Origin: Thermococcus sp. M39
GTDB taxonomy: Archaea > Methanobacteriota_B > Thermococci > Thermococcales > Thermococcaceae
Direction of reading: 5' to 3'
Assembly: GCF_012027325.1 (NCBI RefSeq)
Contig: NZ_SNUG01000004.1
Span: 62,001-126,000 of the forward strand
Length of the DNA: 64,000 nt
Shown here: positions 1 through 9,414 of the stretch, in pieces
Layout: each line of letters opens with the position of its first letter
Numbering within the stretch: the stretch's first letter is position 1
Notes under the pieces: model-generated
Told to the model about the DNA's origin: nothing
The model's input: the letters and a program-made list of their open reading frames with translations, nothing else
The model's database searches: none
Translations under genes and position numbers: made by a program

Positions 1-1
1 T

Positions 2-313
2 GTTATTGCTAGGGCTTTAGCTCAAGAACCAAAAATTCTCCTTATGGACGAGCCGACAAACAATCTGGACTTGAAGAGCCAGCTTGAGGTCATGAGGATT
101 GCAAAAAGCTTTGAAGGCACTTCAATAGTTGTCATGCATGATGTTAATTTGGCTTTGAGGTTTGCTGAAAGATTTGTGTTTATGAAAGACGGAAGAATTG
201 TGGCGGATGGGGGAGTCGAGATAATAAAGCCCAAACTTTTTGAGAAAGTTTATGATGTTAAGGTGGAAATAGAAGAGGTAAGAGGGATTCCCATTGTTGT
301 TCCTCTGGGATAA
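2..313 (+). CDS. ABC transporter ATP-binding protein (C-terminal part)
   Basis: The reading frame is open from the first bases of the window, so the 5' part of the gene lies outside. The visible 103 codons hold the end of an ABC ATPase: the Walker B stretch LLMDEPT, the D-loop NNLD, and the switch histidine in VMHDVN, followed by the tail that usually closes FecE/BtuD-type ATPases. Proteins of this family power import of iron-siderophore or cobalamin-like substrates with a membrane permease and a binding protein, presumably encoded upstream. The Walker A and signature motifs are not visible, so the substrate cannot be named. Confidence 0.9.
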   Translation, partial: VIARALAQEPKILLMDEPTNNLDLKSQLEVMRIAKSFEGTSIVVMHDVNLALRFAERFVFMKDGRIVADGGVEIIKPKLFEKVYDVKVEIEEVRGIPIVVPLG

Positions 314-460
314 ATTCTTTTAGGAATCAGAAAGTTCGTCGTGAGAGAGTAGGATTGTGCTTCTCAAATGAGACTTTTGCAACCTCTACATTTCAAATTT
401 TACCATTTTAGACGCCTAAAATCCAAAATACCTGCAAATTTCACCACTTATTGTCAATCA

Positions 461-490
461 TCGAGGTAAATTATTATAAATCAGGTTGCC
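461..490 (+). promoter_or_regulatory. Putative TATA-box promoter of the cooC-like gene
   Basis: An AT-rich box (ttattataaat, 471-481) lies about 35 bases before the start codon of the next gene, a spacing that suits an archaeal TATA box with a short leader. The rest of 314-513 holds no gene that I can see. Confidence 0.45.
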
Positions 491-513
491 GGTTTCGATT
501 TTGGTGATACGGA

Positions 514-1227
514 ATGAAAATTTTAATATGTGGGAAAGGTGGTTGTGGGAAAAGCACAATTACAGCAATGCTCGGAAAGTACTTAGCGAATAGAGGCTAT
601 AGAGTCTTAATAGTGGATGCGGATGAGTCTAATCCTGGCTTATACAGAATGTTAGGCTTGTCCAAGACAAAAACTTTGGCGGAATATTTAGGTGGAAAGA
701 AGCAAGTAAAAGCGATTCTAAATAATCCAGAACTGCCTAAGACCTTTGAGGAAATTCCAGAGGAAATTCTCTCAAAAAGAGAAAACTTAAGTGTAATGAG
801 CATTGGTAAGATTGAAGAACCTGGCGAAGGATGCGCCTGTCCATATGGAGTCCTAGCAAAGAAATTTCTAAAAAATTTACAACCAAAGAAAAGAGAAATT
901 GTCTTGGTTGATACCGAAGCTGGGATAGAGCACTTTGGAAGAGGAATAGACTTGGAAGTTGATGTTATAGTAAATGTTGCAGAGCCCAACTTGGAATCAA
1001 TTGAGCTTTCAAGAAAGATTGAAAAATTAGCTGAAAAAGCTGGCTTAAAGCATGTCTTTGTTCTAAATAAGGCTTTACCGGAAGTTTTGGACAAAGTTAA
1101 TGTCAAGCCCGATGTTGTCATTCCATTCAATCAGAAGTTCATTTACGACAGTTTGGAGGGCAAGGAAGTTGAAGTTCTGCCTCAAATAGAAGAGCTCTGG
1201 AAAGTTATGAATGCTAAAGCTAGTTGA
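514..1227 (+). CDS. cooC: CooC-like nickel-insertion/MinD-type ATPase
   Basis: A 237-residue SIMIBI-class ATPase. The deviant Walker A motif GKGGCGKST is at residues 7-15, the D-A-D-E stretch follows near residue 37, and a CAC motif (GEGCACPYG, about residues 106-114) matches the C-x-C metal-binding motif of CooC, the ATPase that helps insert nickel into carbon monoxide dehydrogenase. VDTEAG near residue 130 replaces Walker B. A GGTGAT ribosome-binding site precedes the ATG. No CODH gene lies in the window, so the client is unknown; the hydrogenase maturation genes hypF and hypE lie 2-6 kb away on the other strand. The family assignment is firm and the client is inference. Confidence 0.85.
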   Translation: MKILICGKGGCGKSTITAMLGKYLANRGYRVLIVDADESNPGLYRMLGLSKTKTLAEYLGGKKQVKAILNNPELPKTFEEIPEEILSKRENLSVMSIGKIEEPGEGCACPYGVLAKKFLKNLQPKKREIVLVDTEAGIEHFGRGIDLEVDVIVNVAEPNLESIELSRKIEKLAEKAGLKHVFVLNKALPEVLDKVNVKPDVVIPFNQKFIYDSLEGKEVEVLPQIEELWKVMNAKAS

Positions 1228-1400
1228 AGGGGGCTTTATTGGAATTGGTTAATGCCTAGCTACGCTTATTGTGAGCTATCTCGAATCTCTCTTTCTATAC
1301 ATTTTCATTTAAATTTTTGCTCAGTTTTTGGACAATTTTTACATTACATTTATCACTCGTAGTGATTTCGACTTTAGTCGAAGATATCATTTACAATCAG

Positions 1401-1416
1401 CGAAAAACTTATAAGG
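1401..1416 (+). promoter_or_regulatory. TATA-box promoter of acs
   Basis: The purine-rich BRE-like cgaaaa is followed by cttataag (1408-1415). Transcription would start about 25 bases downstream, shortly before the strong ribosome-binding site at 1441-1450, which supports the downstream ATG at 1455 as the acs start. Confidence 0.6.
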
Positions 1417-1454
1417 AAAAACTGCATTCTGGACTGAAAAAAGGAGGTGAAAAG

Positions 1455-3395
1455 ATGCAAGTTGGCGAAGGATTTTTGAACGAAAGGTATATACCAATGG
1501 AACATTTTAGGGAAATACAGAAGAAAGCTTTAGAGAATCCAGAGGAGTTCTGGGCGGAGCAGGCAAAGGTCTTAGACTGGTTCAAAACTTGGGACAAAGT
1601 CTTGGACGACTCAAATCCACCATTCTACAGATGGTTCGTTGGTGGAGTCCTAAATGCTTCTTACAACGCCCTTGACAGACACATCAAAGCAGGAAAGAGA
1701 AATAAAGCAGCAATAATTTGGGAAGGAGAAGATGGTAGCACGAGGACATTAACCTACTACGAGCTATACAGAGAAGTGAACAGATTTGCAAGCGTTTTGA
1801 AGAACCTAGGAGTCAAAAAAGGTGACAGAGTTGTAATCTATATGCCAATGGTTCCGGAAGTTGCAGTAGCAATGTTGGCATGTGCAAGGATTGGTGCAAT
1901 TCACAGCGTTGTTTTCAGCGGATTCTCTGCTGAAGCATTGGCAAGCAGAATCAACGATGCCAAGGCGAAGGTAGTTATTACAGCTGATGTACTTTACAGA
2001 AGGGGTAAAAAGATCAACTTGAAAGAAATTGTTGATAAAGCTTTGCTAGAAACACCAAGTGTTGAAAGTGTTGTAGTCTTGAAGAGAGACGACGAGAACG
2101 TTAACATGATTGAGGGAAGAGATTATTACTGGCAAGACCTTATCAAAGGTGCTGAAAGATACGTTGAGCCGGAGCCAGTTGAAGCAACACATCCATTGTT
2201 CATTCTCTACACAAGTGGAACAACTGGAAAGCCAAAGGGTGTTGTTCACTCAACTGGAGGTTATCTTGTTTACGTTACAAAGACCATGCAGTGGGCATGG
2301 AACCTTAGAGATGACGACCTATTCTGGTGTACAGCAGATGTCGGCTGGATTACAGGACACAGCTACGTTGTGTATGGGCCTTTAACTCTTGGGGTAACCG
2401 TTATGATGTACGAAGGTGCATTGAACTATCCAAAGCCTGATAGAGTCTGGGAGATCGTTGAGAAGCACGGTGTAACGATTCTATACACAGCGCCAACTGC
2501 AATTAGGATGTTAATGAGGTATGGCGACGAGTGGGTTAAGAGACACGATTTATCAAGCCTCAGGATGCTTGGAACAGTTGGAGAGCCAATAAACCCAAGC
2601 GCATGGAAGTGGTACTATGAGGTCGTTGGACAGAGGAGATGCCCAATCATTGACACATGGTGGCAGACCGAGACGGGTGGTTACATGATTTATCCGTCAG
2701 CTGGAATTCAACTACCACCACTAAAACCAGGTTCAGCAACCTTCCCAGGAATTGGAGTTGATGCTGATGTTGTTGATGCCAATGGAAACCCAACAAAGCC
2801 AGGAGAGAGAGGTTACTTGGTAATCAAGAAGCCTTGGCCAGGAATGCTAATGACTCTCTGGGGAGACGATGAGAGATATATCAAAACCTATTGGGAAAGA
2901 TTTAGCAAGCCAGAAGAGGGAGTTTGGATTTACTATCCAGCAGATTATGCTATGAAAGATGAAGACGGCTATTTTTGGATATTTGGAAGAGCTGATGAGG
3001 TCTTAAACGTCGCTGGTCATAGAATTGGTACAGCGGAGATAGAGCATGCTTTAGTCATGCACCCAGCAATTGCTGAAGCGGCTGTAATTGGAAAAGAAGA
3101 TGAGGTTAAAGGCGAAGTTCCAGTAGCGTTTGTAATACTAAAAGAAGGCTTCTACGGAACCGAACAGTTGAGAAGAGAACTCATTCACCACGTCAGAGAA
3201 ACGCTCGGCCCAATTGCAACACCAGCGGCAGTGTTCTTCGTCAACAAGCTGCCAAAGACAAGGAGTGGGAAAATAATGAGAAGAGTGTTGAAGGCTTTGG
3301 CTACAGGAAAGAGCGTTGGTGATCTAACAACACTTGAAGACGAGGCAAGCGTTGAGGAAGTAAAGGCTGCATTGGAGAACTTGGAGATTAAGTGA
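1455..3395 (+). CDS. acs: Acetyl-CoA synthetase, AMP-forming
   Basis: This 646-residue enzyme of the acyl-adenylate superfamily activates acetate with ATP and CoA, giving acetyl-CoA, AMP and pyrophosphate. The family motifs are clear: [11 protein letters not shown] (P-loop-like adenylate motif), [10 protein letters not shown], and near the C-terminus the catalytic lysine in [10 protein letters not shown]. The frame is open further upstream, but the ATG at 1455 has a near-perfect ribosome-binding site (aaggaggtga) and follows the promoter at the right distance. Length fits bacterial and archaeal Acs (about 650). Thermococcales normally make acetate with ADP-forming enzymes, one subunit of which is also in this window (41.4 kb). 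An AMP-forming enzyme would instead favour acetate uptake, although other short-chain acids are possible substrates. Confidence 0.93.
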   Translation: MQVGEGFLNERYIPMEHFREIQKKALENPEEFWAEQAKVLDWFKTWDKVLDDSNPPFYRWFVGGVLNASYNALDRHIKAGKRNKAAIIWEGEDGSTRTLTYYELYREVNRFASVLKNLGVKKGDRVVIYMPMVPEVAVAMLACARIGAIHSVVFSGFSAEALASRINDAKAKVVITADVLYRRGKKINLKEIVDKALLETPSVESVVVLKRDDENVNMIEGRDYYWQDLIKGAERYVEPEPVEATHPLFILYTSGTTGKPKGVVHSTGGYLVYVTKTMQWAWNLRDDDLFWCTADVGWITGHSYVVYGPLTLGVTVMMYEGALNYPKPDRVWEIVEKHGVTILYTAPTAIRMLMRYGDEWVKRHDLSSLRMLGTVGEPINPSAWKWYYEVVGQRRCPIIDTWWQTETGGYMIYPSAGIQLPPLKPGSATFPGIGVDADVVDANGNPTKPGERGYLVIKKPWPGMLMTLWGDDERYIKTYWERFSKPEEGVWIYYPADYAMKDEDGYFWIFGRADEVLNVAGHRIGTAEIEHALVMHPAIAEAAVIGKEDEVKGEVPVAFVILKEGFYGTEQLRRELIHHVRETLGPIATPAAVFFVNKLPKTRSGKIMRRVLKALATGKSVGDLTTLEDEASVEEVKAALENLEIK

Positions 3396-3430
3396 CTTTT
3401 CATTTTTCAAATTTTTGATAAAGAAAAAAG

Positions 3431-4441
3431 TCAGCAAACTCTCGGCACAGGATCTCCAATAGGAGGCTCCATGAACCTTTTGCCACCAATTCCAGTCTCT
3501 AAGATAACTTTGCCTTTATATTCAGCGATAACTTCTCCAATTATTGCGGCATCTTTTCCTCTCTTTGTCTTTCTCATGGCTTCAAGTGCTTCCTCAGCAT
3601 ATTCCTTTGCAACGATCATAACAACCTTGCCTTCATTTGCCACTTCATAGGGGCTTATTCCAAGCATGTCACTTGCTGCTCTAACTTCTGGCTTTACTGG
3701 AATATCACTTTCTCTTACGAGAATCCCAACGTTGCTTTTTCTCGCTATTTCATTTAAGGCGTTGCTCAGTCCACCTCTCGTAGGATCCTTCATTGCGTGG
3801 ATATTTTCCCATCCAATTGCATCAGCAACTGCTTTGACAACTTCCCAAATTGGTGCAACGTCGCTTTTGAGCTCAGTTTCAAACGCTATTCCCTCACGAT
3901 GGCTCATTATGGCTATTCCATGATCTCCAACCGTTCCGCTAACTAAAACAACATCTCCAATCTTTGCTCCAGAATCCGTGATGACTCTCTCAGCTATCCC
4001 AAGTCCAGCTGTAATCACAAAGATTCCAATCTTGTCTTCAACCACCTTTGTATCTCCAGTAACTATCGGAACTGGGACCTCTTTGGCGGTTCTATCCATT
4101 GACTGTAAAATTCTCTCAAGATCTTCACTGCTGAATCCTTCTTGAATAATCATCGAATTTGCTAAGGCTAAAGGCTTTGCTCCCATCACTGCCAAGTCAT
4201 TAACTGTTCCGCTGACTGCTAACCTTCCGATATTCCCTCCTGGGAAAAATAGTGGCTTCACTGTGTGCCCGTCAATTGTGAAAACTATATGCTTGTCTCC
4301 AAAAGGAATTGTTGCACCATCATCCAAAGCTTCTAATCCAACTCCTCCCGCCGATTTTAAGCTTAAGTTCTTTAAGATGAAGTCTTTGATGAACTCTCCC
4401 ATTAGCTCTCCACCAGCTCCATGTTCGAGTTTAATTTTCAT
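3431..4441 (-). CDS. hypE: Hydrogenase maturation protein HypE
   Basis: A PurM-like ATPase that dehydrates the carboxamide on its own C-terminal cysteine to thiocyanate, the cyanide source for the NiFe hydrogenase active site. The protein begins MKIKLEHGAGGELM and ends in the diagnostic PRVC tail whose last residue is the modified cysteine. I chose the ATG at 4441 because a GGGTGA ribosome-binding site lies five bases upstream; an in-frame GTG at 4450 is the alternative. It lies 86 bases downstream of hypF on the same strand, and the two probably form one transcript. About 336 residues, usual for the family. Confidence 0.95.
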   Translation of the reverse strand: MKIKLEHGAGGELMGEFIKDFILKNLSLKSAGGVGLEALDDGATIPFGDKHIVFTIDGHTVKPLFFPGGNIGRLAVSGTVNDLAVMGAKPLALANSMIIQEGFSSEDLERILQSMDRTAKEVPVPIVTGDTKVVEDKIGIFVITAGLGIAERVITDSGAKIGDVVLVSGTVGDHGIAIMSHREGIAFETELKSDVAPIWEVVKAVADAIGWENIHAMKDPTRGGLSNALNEIARKSNVGILVRESDIPVKPEVRAASDMLGISPYEVANEGKVVMIVAKEYAEEALEAMRKTKRGKDAAIIGEVIAEYKGKVILETGIGGKRFMEPPIGDPVPRVC

Positions 4442-4527
4442 TTTGGTCACCCATGAAACTTTAATGGAATGGGTATTTTAAGCTGTTTTGGGGTCATTTT
4501 TGGGTAATAAAAATTTGAGAGAAAGAG

Positions 4528-6840
4528 CTAAAGCATCAGATCCTCCTTGCTTAAGTATCCCTCCAAGTAAAGTCCGCCCAAAAATGCTTGTCCAACGTTT
4601 ATGCCGTTGTCCCCTCTGGGAACTTCCTGAGTGACATAAAACTTCAGCCCGTTTCTTTCAACGATTTTCCTTATGGTTTTGACTATTAGCTCGTTGTATG
4701 CAACACCACCGCTTATTCCAACATTCTTTACTCCAAATTCCTTTGCTTTTTCAACTGCTATCTCTCCAAAAGCTCTTCCAAGGGCTAAGTGGACGGAGTA
4801 AGCAATGTCTGTGGGATTTGCGTTCACTTCAAGGGCCTGCCTGAACAGCTCTTCAACTTTAATCTTCTCACCGTCAATCGGGATACTAAATCCTAAATCG
4901 TTTTTACCTCTGAATGCAAAGCTCTCAAGTTTCATGGCTGGTTCTCCTTCGTATGTTCTCCTGTAGGCGACATTCAGCATAACAGCAAAAGCATCAAGGA
5001 CTCTTCCTGTTGAAGATGCATAGCTGACGTTTATGTCTCTAGCGAGCTGATTTAGGATTACATTGAACTCGACTTTGCCATATTTTAGGCTCTCAACGGC
5101 TTTTGGACAGCATCTTTGAATAATTTCCTTGACTTCTTCTATGTCGTATATTTTGCTTAGAATGCCCATCAAGGCTCTAAGGGGATAGTAGCTTGCCAGA
5201 TCTCCTCCAGGAAGTGGGTAATAATCAATATGTGCTAGTCTTTCCACGTCTTCATAGCTCATGTAAATAACTTCCCCTCCCCAAGTGTTGCCGTCAACTC
5301 CATATCCGACGCCATCAACGGCTATTCCGATTATTTCATCTAGTTTGTTTTCTGCCATTACTGAGGCTATGTGCGCATAATGGTGTTGCACTTGCAGAAA
5401 CTCAACTCCCTCATTTTCAGCTATCTCCATAGCAAGTTTTGTTGTGTTGTAGAGGGGATGTAAGTCCGATATGACCAAGTCAAGATTTTTAATCCTCAAA
5501 ATTTTGCGGAAATGTGCTATGGCTTCGCGCATGAACTCAAGGACTTCAACCTTTGAAGTGTTGCCTATGTACTGACTTGGGTAAATCCTTCCATTCTTGG
5601 CAAAGCCGAAGGCATTTAAGAGCTCTGCACCAACAGCTAGGCCAGTGAACTCAAATGGAATATCTATCGGCAGAGGAACAAAGCCCCTGCTCCTTCTAAT
5701 GACTGCTCTTTTTCCATCTACAAACCTTATAACGCTGTCATCTGCTCTGTTCAGGATTTTTCTGTTATGCAGAAGGAAGTAATCGGCCAAATCTTTGAGT
5801 TCTTTGAAAGCTTTATCATTATCTTTGACCATCGGCAAGCCAGGATAGTTTGCAGAGGTCATGACATAAACGGGGCTCTTTGAGTAGTGGAAGAGCAAAT
5901 AATGAATGCCAGAATATGGAAGCATGACACCTATCGTGTGCAGACCCGGAGCTAAAGCCTCTGGAAGCGGGAACGGCTCTTTCTTGCGAAGGGCAATTAT
6001 TGGTTTCCTATAGCTCAAAAGCTCCTCTTTTTCAGCGTCACTAACTATAGCAAAGCTCTCAATGGTTTCTAAGTCTTTTGCCATTAAAGCAAAAGGCTGC
6101 TGGGGTCTTAGGATTCTCTTCCTCAGTTCTTCAACAACATCTTCGTTCGTTGCGTCGCAAGCAATGTGTATTCCGCCGATTCCCTTGATTGCCACGATGT
6201 ATCCCTTATCAATCAGCTCTGCCGTCTTTTTTATTGGATCTCCGATGATTTCCTCCCCATCTCTTGTGTAGAGCCTGTAAGATGGCCCACAAACAGGGCA
6301 GCAGACTGGTTCAGCATGGTATCTTCTGTTTAGCGGGTCTTTATACTCGCTCTCACAGAATTCACACATCTCAAACTCTCTCATTGTCGTATTGATGCGG
6401 TCATAGGGTAAGTCTTCAATTATAGTGAACCTTGGTCCACAGTTTGTACATACAATGAAAGGATACATATATCTCTTGTTGGTTGGATCAAAAAGCTCTC
6501 TAACACAGTCCTCACAGATTGAAACGTCGGGGGGAATTATTGAATCTCCACCAGAGCCGCCTTGGGAGCTTTTTTCTATGTAAAAGCTGTCAAATCCTTG
6601 GGGAGTTATCTCTTTCTTCTTAATCTTTTCGACTTTAGCAAGTGGAGGAGCTTTATACTTTAAATCATACAGAAAAGCTTCGATGTCACTTTCATTTCCT
6701 TCAACAACTATCTCGACTCCAGCATCTCCAAGATTTTTTACGTAACCCCTTAAATTGTGCTCATGGGCTATTCTGTAAACGAAAGGTCGAAATCCGACTC
6801 CTTGAACTATGCCTTCAACGTGAATGTGATAGGCCTTCAT
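4528..6840 (-). CDS. hypF: Carbamoyltransferase HypF
   Basis: A 770-residue hydrogenase maturation protein that transfers the carbamoyl group of carbamoyl phosphate, through an adenylate, to the C-terminal cysteine of HypE. Domains in order: acylphosphatase (residues 1-90, GIVQGVGFRPFVYRIA), two zinc-finger pairs (CEDC/CTNC and CEFC/CCPVC, about 110-185), a YrdC-like adenylation domain (about 195-380), and a Kae1-like carbamoyltransferase domain with VQHHYAHIAS and a late ISGGVAYN motif. It lies upstream of hypE; other hyp genes are not in the window. A TATA-like box sits about 35 bases before the start. Complete and typical. Confidence 0.96.
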   Translation of the reverse strand: MKAYHIHVEGIVQGVGFRPFVYRIAHEHNLRGYVKNLGDAGVEIVVEGNESDIEAFLYDLKYKAPPLAKVEKIKKKEITPQGFDSFYIEKSSQGGSGGDSIIPPDVSICEDCVRELFDPTNKRYMYPFIVCTNCGPRFTIIEDLPYDRINTTMREFEMCEFCESEYKDPLNRRYHAEPVCCPVCGPSYRLYTRDGEEIIGDPIKKTAELIDKGYIVAIKGIGGIHIACDATNEDVVEELRKRILRPQQPFALMAKDLETIESFAIVSDAEKEELLSYRKPIIALRKKEPFPLPEALAPGLHTIGVMLPYSGIHYLLFHYSKSPVYVMTSANYPGLPMVKDNDKAFKELKDLADYFLLHNRKILNRADDSVIRFVDGKRAVIRRSRGFVPLPIDIPFEFTGLAVGAELLNAFGFAKNGRIYPSQYIGNTSKVEVLEFMREAIAHFRKILRIKNLDLVISDLHPLYNTTKLAMEIAENEGVEFLQVQHHYAHIASVMAENKLDEIIGIAVDGVGYGVDGNTWGGEVIYMSYEDVERLAHIDYYPLPGGDLASYYPLRALMGILSKIYDIEEVKEIIQRCCPKAVESLKYGKVEFNVILNQLARDINVSYASSTGRVLDAFAVMLNVAYRRTYEGEPAMKLESFAFRGKNDLGFSIPIDGEKIKVEELFRQALEVNANPTDIAYSVHLALGRAFGEIAVEKAKEFGVKNVGISGGVAYNELIVKTIRKIVERNGLKFYVTQEVPRGDNGINVGQAFLGGLYLEGYLSKEDLML

Positions 6841-7064
6841 CTTCTCACCTATGTCTAACTCTGAGAAAAAACTAATTTATATCTTTCCAAAACCTAAAGT
6901 TGAAAACTAAAAAGGAGTTTTTAACCAAAAGGTTAAAATTAAAGGAGTAAATTTTGGAATTCATAATTCTGGGTAACTTTTCAATCTCGTGCGATTCATA
7001 TGTTGAAAGCTCTAAGATGAAGTCCTCAAAAAGGATTATAACCTTTAAAAACGAATATTAGATT
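6841..7064. promoter_or_regulatory. Divergent promoter region between hypF and the Mrp operon
   Basis: On the minus strand gatataaatt (about 6873-6883) is a TATA candidate for hypF. On the plus strand gattataacc followed by tttaaaa (7033-7050) lies just before the first Mrp gene, which implies a very short leader. No ORF of substance is seen between. Confidence 0.45.
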
Positions 7065-7670
7065 ATGAGCAGAATCCCCTTCTATCTTAAAGAGAGGCTG
7101 GAAGAAGTCCAGAGAAGAGTTCTCTATGAAAGTTATGAGGCCCAAAAACTCCCAGTATGGGAGCGGATAGTGTTAACTTGGATAGTGCTGTTTTCCTTTT
7201 GGATTGTCATAAGTGCGAACACATCTATAGATAATATTGTCATAGGTGGTGTTACAACGCTGATAATTGCTTCCTTTATGAAAGACATGCTTATGGAGGA
7301 CGTTAGACACAAGGGGCACTTAATTGAGAAAATTGTCTATTTTCTGCTGTTGTATGCTCCTCAGTACCTCACAATAATGGCCTTCCGTTTAATTGAAAGC
7401 AACATAAAGGTTGCTAAGAACGTCATATTCATGGACATCAAACCGGGTATTGTAAAAATAAAGACAGATTTGCACTCCGATACGGGTGTTACTATACTGG
7501 CAAACTCAATAACCCTAACTCCCGGTACATTAACTCTGGATGTTTCAAAGAAGCTTGGGGAGACTTATTTGTATGTGCACTGGATTTATGTCGAAACCCT
7601 TAACAGAGAAAAAGCGGGAGAAAAAATCAAGGGGGACATCGAGGAATGGTTGAAGAAAATCTTCTGGTAA
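7065..7670 (+). CDS. mnhE: Mrp-type Na+/H+ antiporter subunit E (MbhA-like)
   Basis: A 201-residue membrane protein of the MrpE/MnhE family, the first gene of an eight-gene operon. An N-terminal cytoplasmic stretch of about 30 residues precedes two membrane segments (about 31-70), and the conserved C-terminal half contains NSITLTPGTLTLDV (about 145-160), the family hallmark. In membrane-bound hydrogenases the equivalent subunit is MbhA. It overlaps the next gene by 25 bases, so the two are translationally linked. No ribosome-binding site precedes the ATG, which suits a leaderless or near-leaderless transcript. Confidence 0.9.
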   Translation: MSRIPFYLKERLEEVQRRVLYESYEAQKLPVWERIVLTWIVLFSFWIVISANTSIDNIVIGGVTTLIIASFMKDMLMEDVRHKGHLIEKIVYFLLLYAPQYLTIMAFRLIESNIKVAKNVIFMDIKPGIVKIKTDLHSDTGVTILANSITLTPGTLTLDVSKKLGETYLYVHWIYVETLNREKAGEKIKGDIEEWLKKIFW

Positions 7671-7927
7671 CGCCTTTTGGCTGGGGAGTTTTGATTTTAA
7701 TCTTTACAAGCATCTTGCTGACTTATAGGGTGCTTTTTGGGCCTACATTACCCGATAGAATAGTTGGGCTGAATACCATAACCACAAAGGTAGTCATAAT
7801 GATAGCAATCCTCTCGGTGATCAACAAGCAGTATTTCCTAATAGACTTAGCCGTTGTTCTCCTAATGGTCAATGCAGTTGGTGGACTGATTCTATCGAAA
7901 TATCTGGAGAGGAGGGGAAAGAGGTGA
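7646..7927 (+). CDS. mnhF: Mrp antiporter subunit F (MbhB-like)
   Basis: A small (93-residue) hydrophobic protein with three predicted membrane helices and the family motif GPTLPDRIVGLNT after the first helix. It belongs to the MrpF/MnhF family and corresponds to MbhB of the membrane-bound hydrogenase. Its start lies inside the end of mnhE, and its stop overlaps the start of mnhG by four bases. Confidence 0.9.
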   Translation: MVEENLLVTPFGWGVLILIFTSILLTYRVLFGPTLPDRIVGLNTITTKVVIMIAILSVINKQYFLIDLAVVLLMVNAVGGLILSKYLERRGKR

Positions 7928-8238
7928 TTGAGTATCTCCTTTTGGCTTTTGGAGAGATTGTGATGATATTTGGAGCTCTGGGAATAATACGCTTTCCTGA
8001 CGTTTATACTAGGTTGCATGCAGCCACAAAGTGTGATACCGGTGGTGCGATGACAATTCTCTTGGCCTTGGCAATATACACTGATGCCTCAGTCTTCGTA
8101 AAGCTCAAGCTTCTTGTCTTGGCATTTCTCATTGCCCTGATAAATCCTATGATCTCTCATGCAATTGCTAAAGGGGCTTATAAATATGGAATAAAACCAA
8201 AAGTCGTGGTGGACATGTATGCTTGGGATAATCCATGA
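7924..8238 (+). CDS. mnhG: Mrp antiporter subunit G (MbhC-like)
   Basis: A 104-residue membrane protein starting at GTG. The motif RFPDVYTRLHAATKCDTGG (residues 23-41) is characteristic of MrpG/MnhG/MbhC proteins. Three hydrophobic stretches are visible, and the conserved PMISHAIAKGAY closes the third. It overlaps the next gene by 20 bases. Confidence 0.92.
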   Translation: MIEYLLLAFGEIVMIFGALGIIRFPDVYTRLHAATKCDTGGAMTILLALAIYTDASVFVKLKLLVLAFLIALINPMISHAIAKGAYKYGIKPKVVVDMYAWDNP

Positions 8239-8467
8239 GTTTTTGCTGTTCGTTATGATAATCATAGCGATAGCAGTAATTGAGGAGGATGACTTGATTA
8301 GTGCGGTAGTTAAGTATGCCCTGCTTAGCTTGATCTTTGTTCTAATTCTCTTTCAGCTTAAAGCTCCGGACGTTGCTTTATCTGCCATAGTCGTTGGAGC
8401 CATCATTATTGGGGTTTTTCTGTTCACGATAGAAGAGGTAGAAAAGTTGGAGGGGACAAAGAAGTGA
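8219..8467 (+). CDS. MbhD-like subunit (DUF4040, fragment equivalent of MrpA C-terminus)
   Basis: An 82-residue membrane protein with DLISAVVKYALLSL and APDVALSAIVVGA, the signature of the DUF4040 domain found as MbhD in hydrogenases and near the C-terminus of large MrpA subunits in bacteria. Position between the G-type and MbhE-type genes matches the order in mbh operons. It contains acidic residues and a lysine within helices, as expected for ion translocation. Confidence 0.85.
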   Translation: MLGIIHEFLLFVMIIIAIAVIEEDDLISAVVKYALLSLIFVLILFQLKAPDVALSAIVVGAIIIGVFLFTIEEVEKLEGTKK

Positions 8468-8709
8468 AAAGGATGATTGGAATCATAGTTGTCCTTTCAT
8501 TGGCACTCATCTTTTTGCAGCTGGATTACTCAAAGGTGGAAGGAGGGAGCTATGAATATTATATCTCTCACTGGGAGGAAGTGAATATTCCAAATCTTGT
8601 GACGGCAATCTTAGCTGACTGGCGTGCTTATGACAGCTTAGGAGAGGCTACTCTGCTCTTTACTGCTGTTACTGGGTTCTACTTGTTGTTGGGAGGTAAG
8701 AAAAAATGA
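8464..8709 (+). CDS. MbhE-like subunit
   Basis: An 81-residue protein with one N-terminal helix, a loop that includes VTAILADWRAYDSLGE, and a second helix. The A-D-W-R-A-Y-D-S-L-G-E motif is shared with MbhE and the last part of MrpA. It overlaps both neighbours by four bases. Together with the preceding gene it supplies what is one MrpA C-terminal region in bacterial Mrp complexes. Confidence 0.83.
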   Translation: MKRMIGIIVVLSLALIFLQLDYSKVEGGSYEYYISHWEEVNIPNLVTAILADWRAYDSLGEATLLFTAVTGFYLLLGGKKK

Positions 8710-9128
8710 AGATGAGCATAGTTGTGCGAACTACTACAAAGTTAATCAGTCCCTTTCTCGTTACTTATGCCGCTTATCTGATGATATACGGGCATTTAAG
8801 CCCGGGAGGAGGCTTTCAAGCGGGAGTTATACTGGCGGTCAGTGTTATACTCCTAATCACTTCACATGGATACAAAAAGGTTAAAAAGAAATTTAAATTC
8901 AAAGAAGTTGGCATTATAGAAAGTTTTTCAGCAATATTTCTCGTAAGTCTTGGTTTAGTAGGGATACTATTTGGGGGATTTTTCTACAATTTTCTAAATG
9001 AGAGAAAGTTTGGTTCGCTGATAAGCGGTGGGATAGTTCCTCTTTTTAACATAGCAGTTGGGCTGAAAGTTGGGGCAGCTTTTACATTCCTATTTTACAT
9101 CCTGCTGAGGTGGGTTGAAAGTGATTAA
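8706..9128 (+). CDS. mnhB: Mrp antiporter subunit B (MbhF-like)
   Basis: A 140-residue membrane protein with four predicted helices. The motif YGHLSPGGGFQAGV (about residues 28-41) is the hallmark of the MrpB/MnhB domain. Corresponds to MbhF. The next gene starts within its last codons, so the operon stays translationally coupled. Confidence 0.93.
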   Translation: MKMSIVVRTTTKLISPFLVTYAAYLMIYGHLSPGGGFQAGVILAVSVILLITSHGYKKVKKKFKFKEVGIIESFSAIFLVSLGLVGILFGGFFYNFLNERKFGSLISGGIVPLFNIAVGLKVGAAFTFLFYILLRWVESD

Positions 9129-9414
9129 CGCTGAAACAGCTGGAATAATCATCATGCTAATTGGACTTTATGGTTTGATAACGAAAAGGAATTTAATCAA
9201 GCAAGTTCTAGCGATTAATGTAATCTCAACTGGACTAGTTTTGTTCTTTATGGGAGCTGGGTATGTGGAGAATGCAGAAGTGCCAATTCTTCCTCAGCAA
9301 GCAGTTGTTGATCCATTACCTGCAACACTAATGTTGACAACTCTAGTCGTTGATGTTGCGATTACATCTCTGGCATTAGCGTTGATTCTGAAAATGAGGA
9401 GGGAGGAGATATGA
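9121..9414 (+). CDS. mnhC: Mrp antiporter subunit C (NuoK-like, MbhG-like)
   Basis: A three-helix NuoK/MrpC-family protein. DPLPATLMLTTLVVDVAITSLALAL in its second half is typical, in particular the D-P-L-P-x-x-L-x-L-T-x-I/L-V core. I place the start at the GTG at 9121, seven bases after a GAGGTG ribosome-binding site; a TTG two codons upstream is possible. It overlaps the stop of mnhB and the start of mnhD. Confidence 0.9.
   Translation: MINAETAGIIIMLIGLYGLITKRNLIKQVLAINVISTGLVLFFMGAGYVENAEVPILPQQAVVDPLPATLMLTTLVVDVAITSLALALILKMRREEI

Noticed and set aside
1317-1454. N-terminal extension of acetyl-CoA synthetase
   Set aside because: The upstream frame includes the TATA box and the ribosome-binding site, and the encoded residues have no counterpart in the family.
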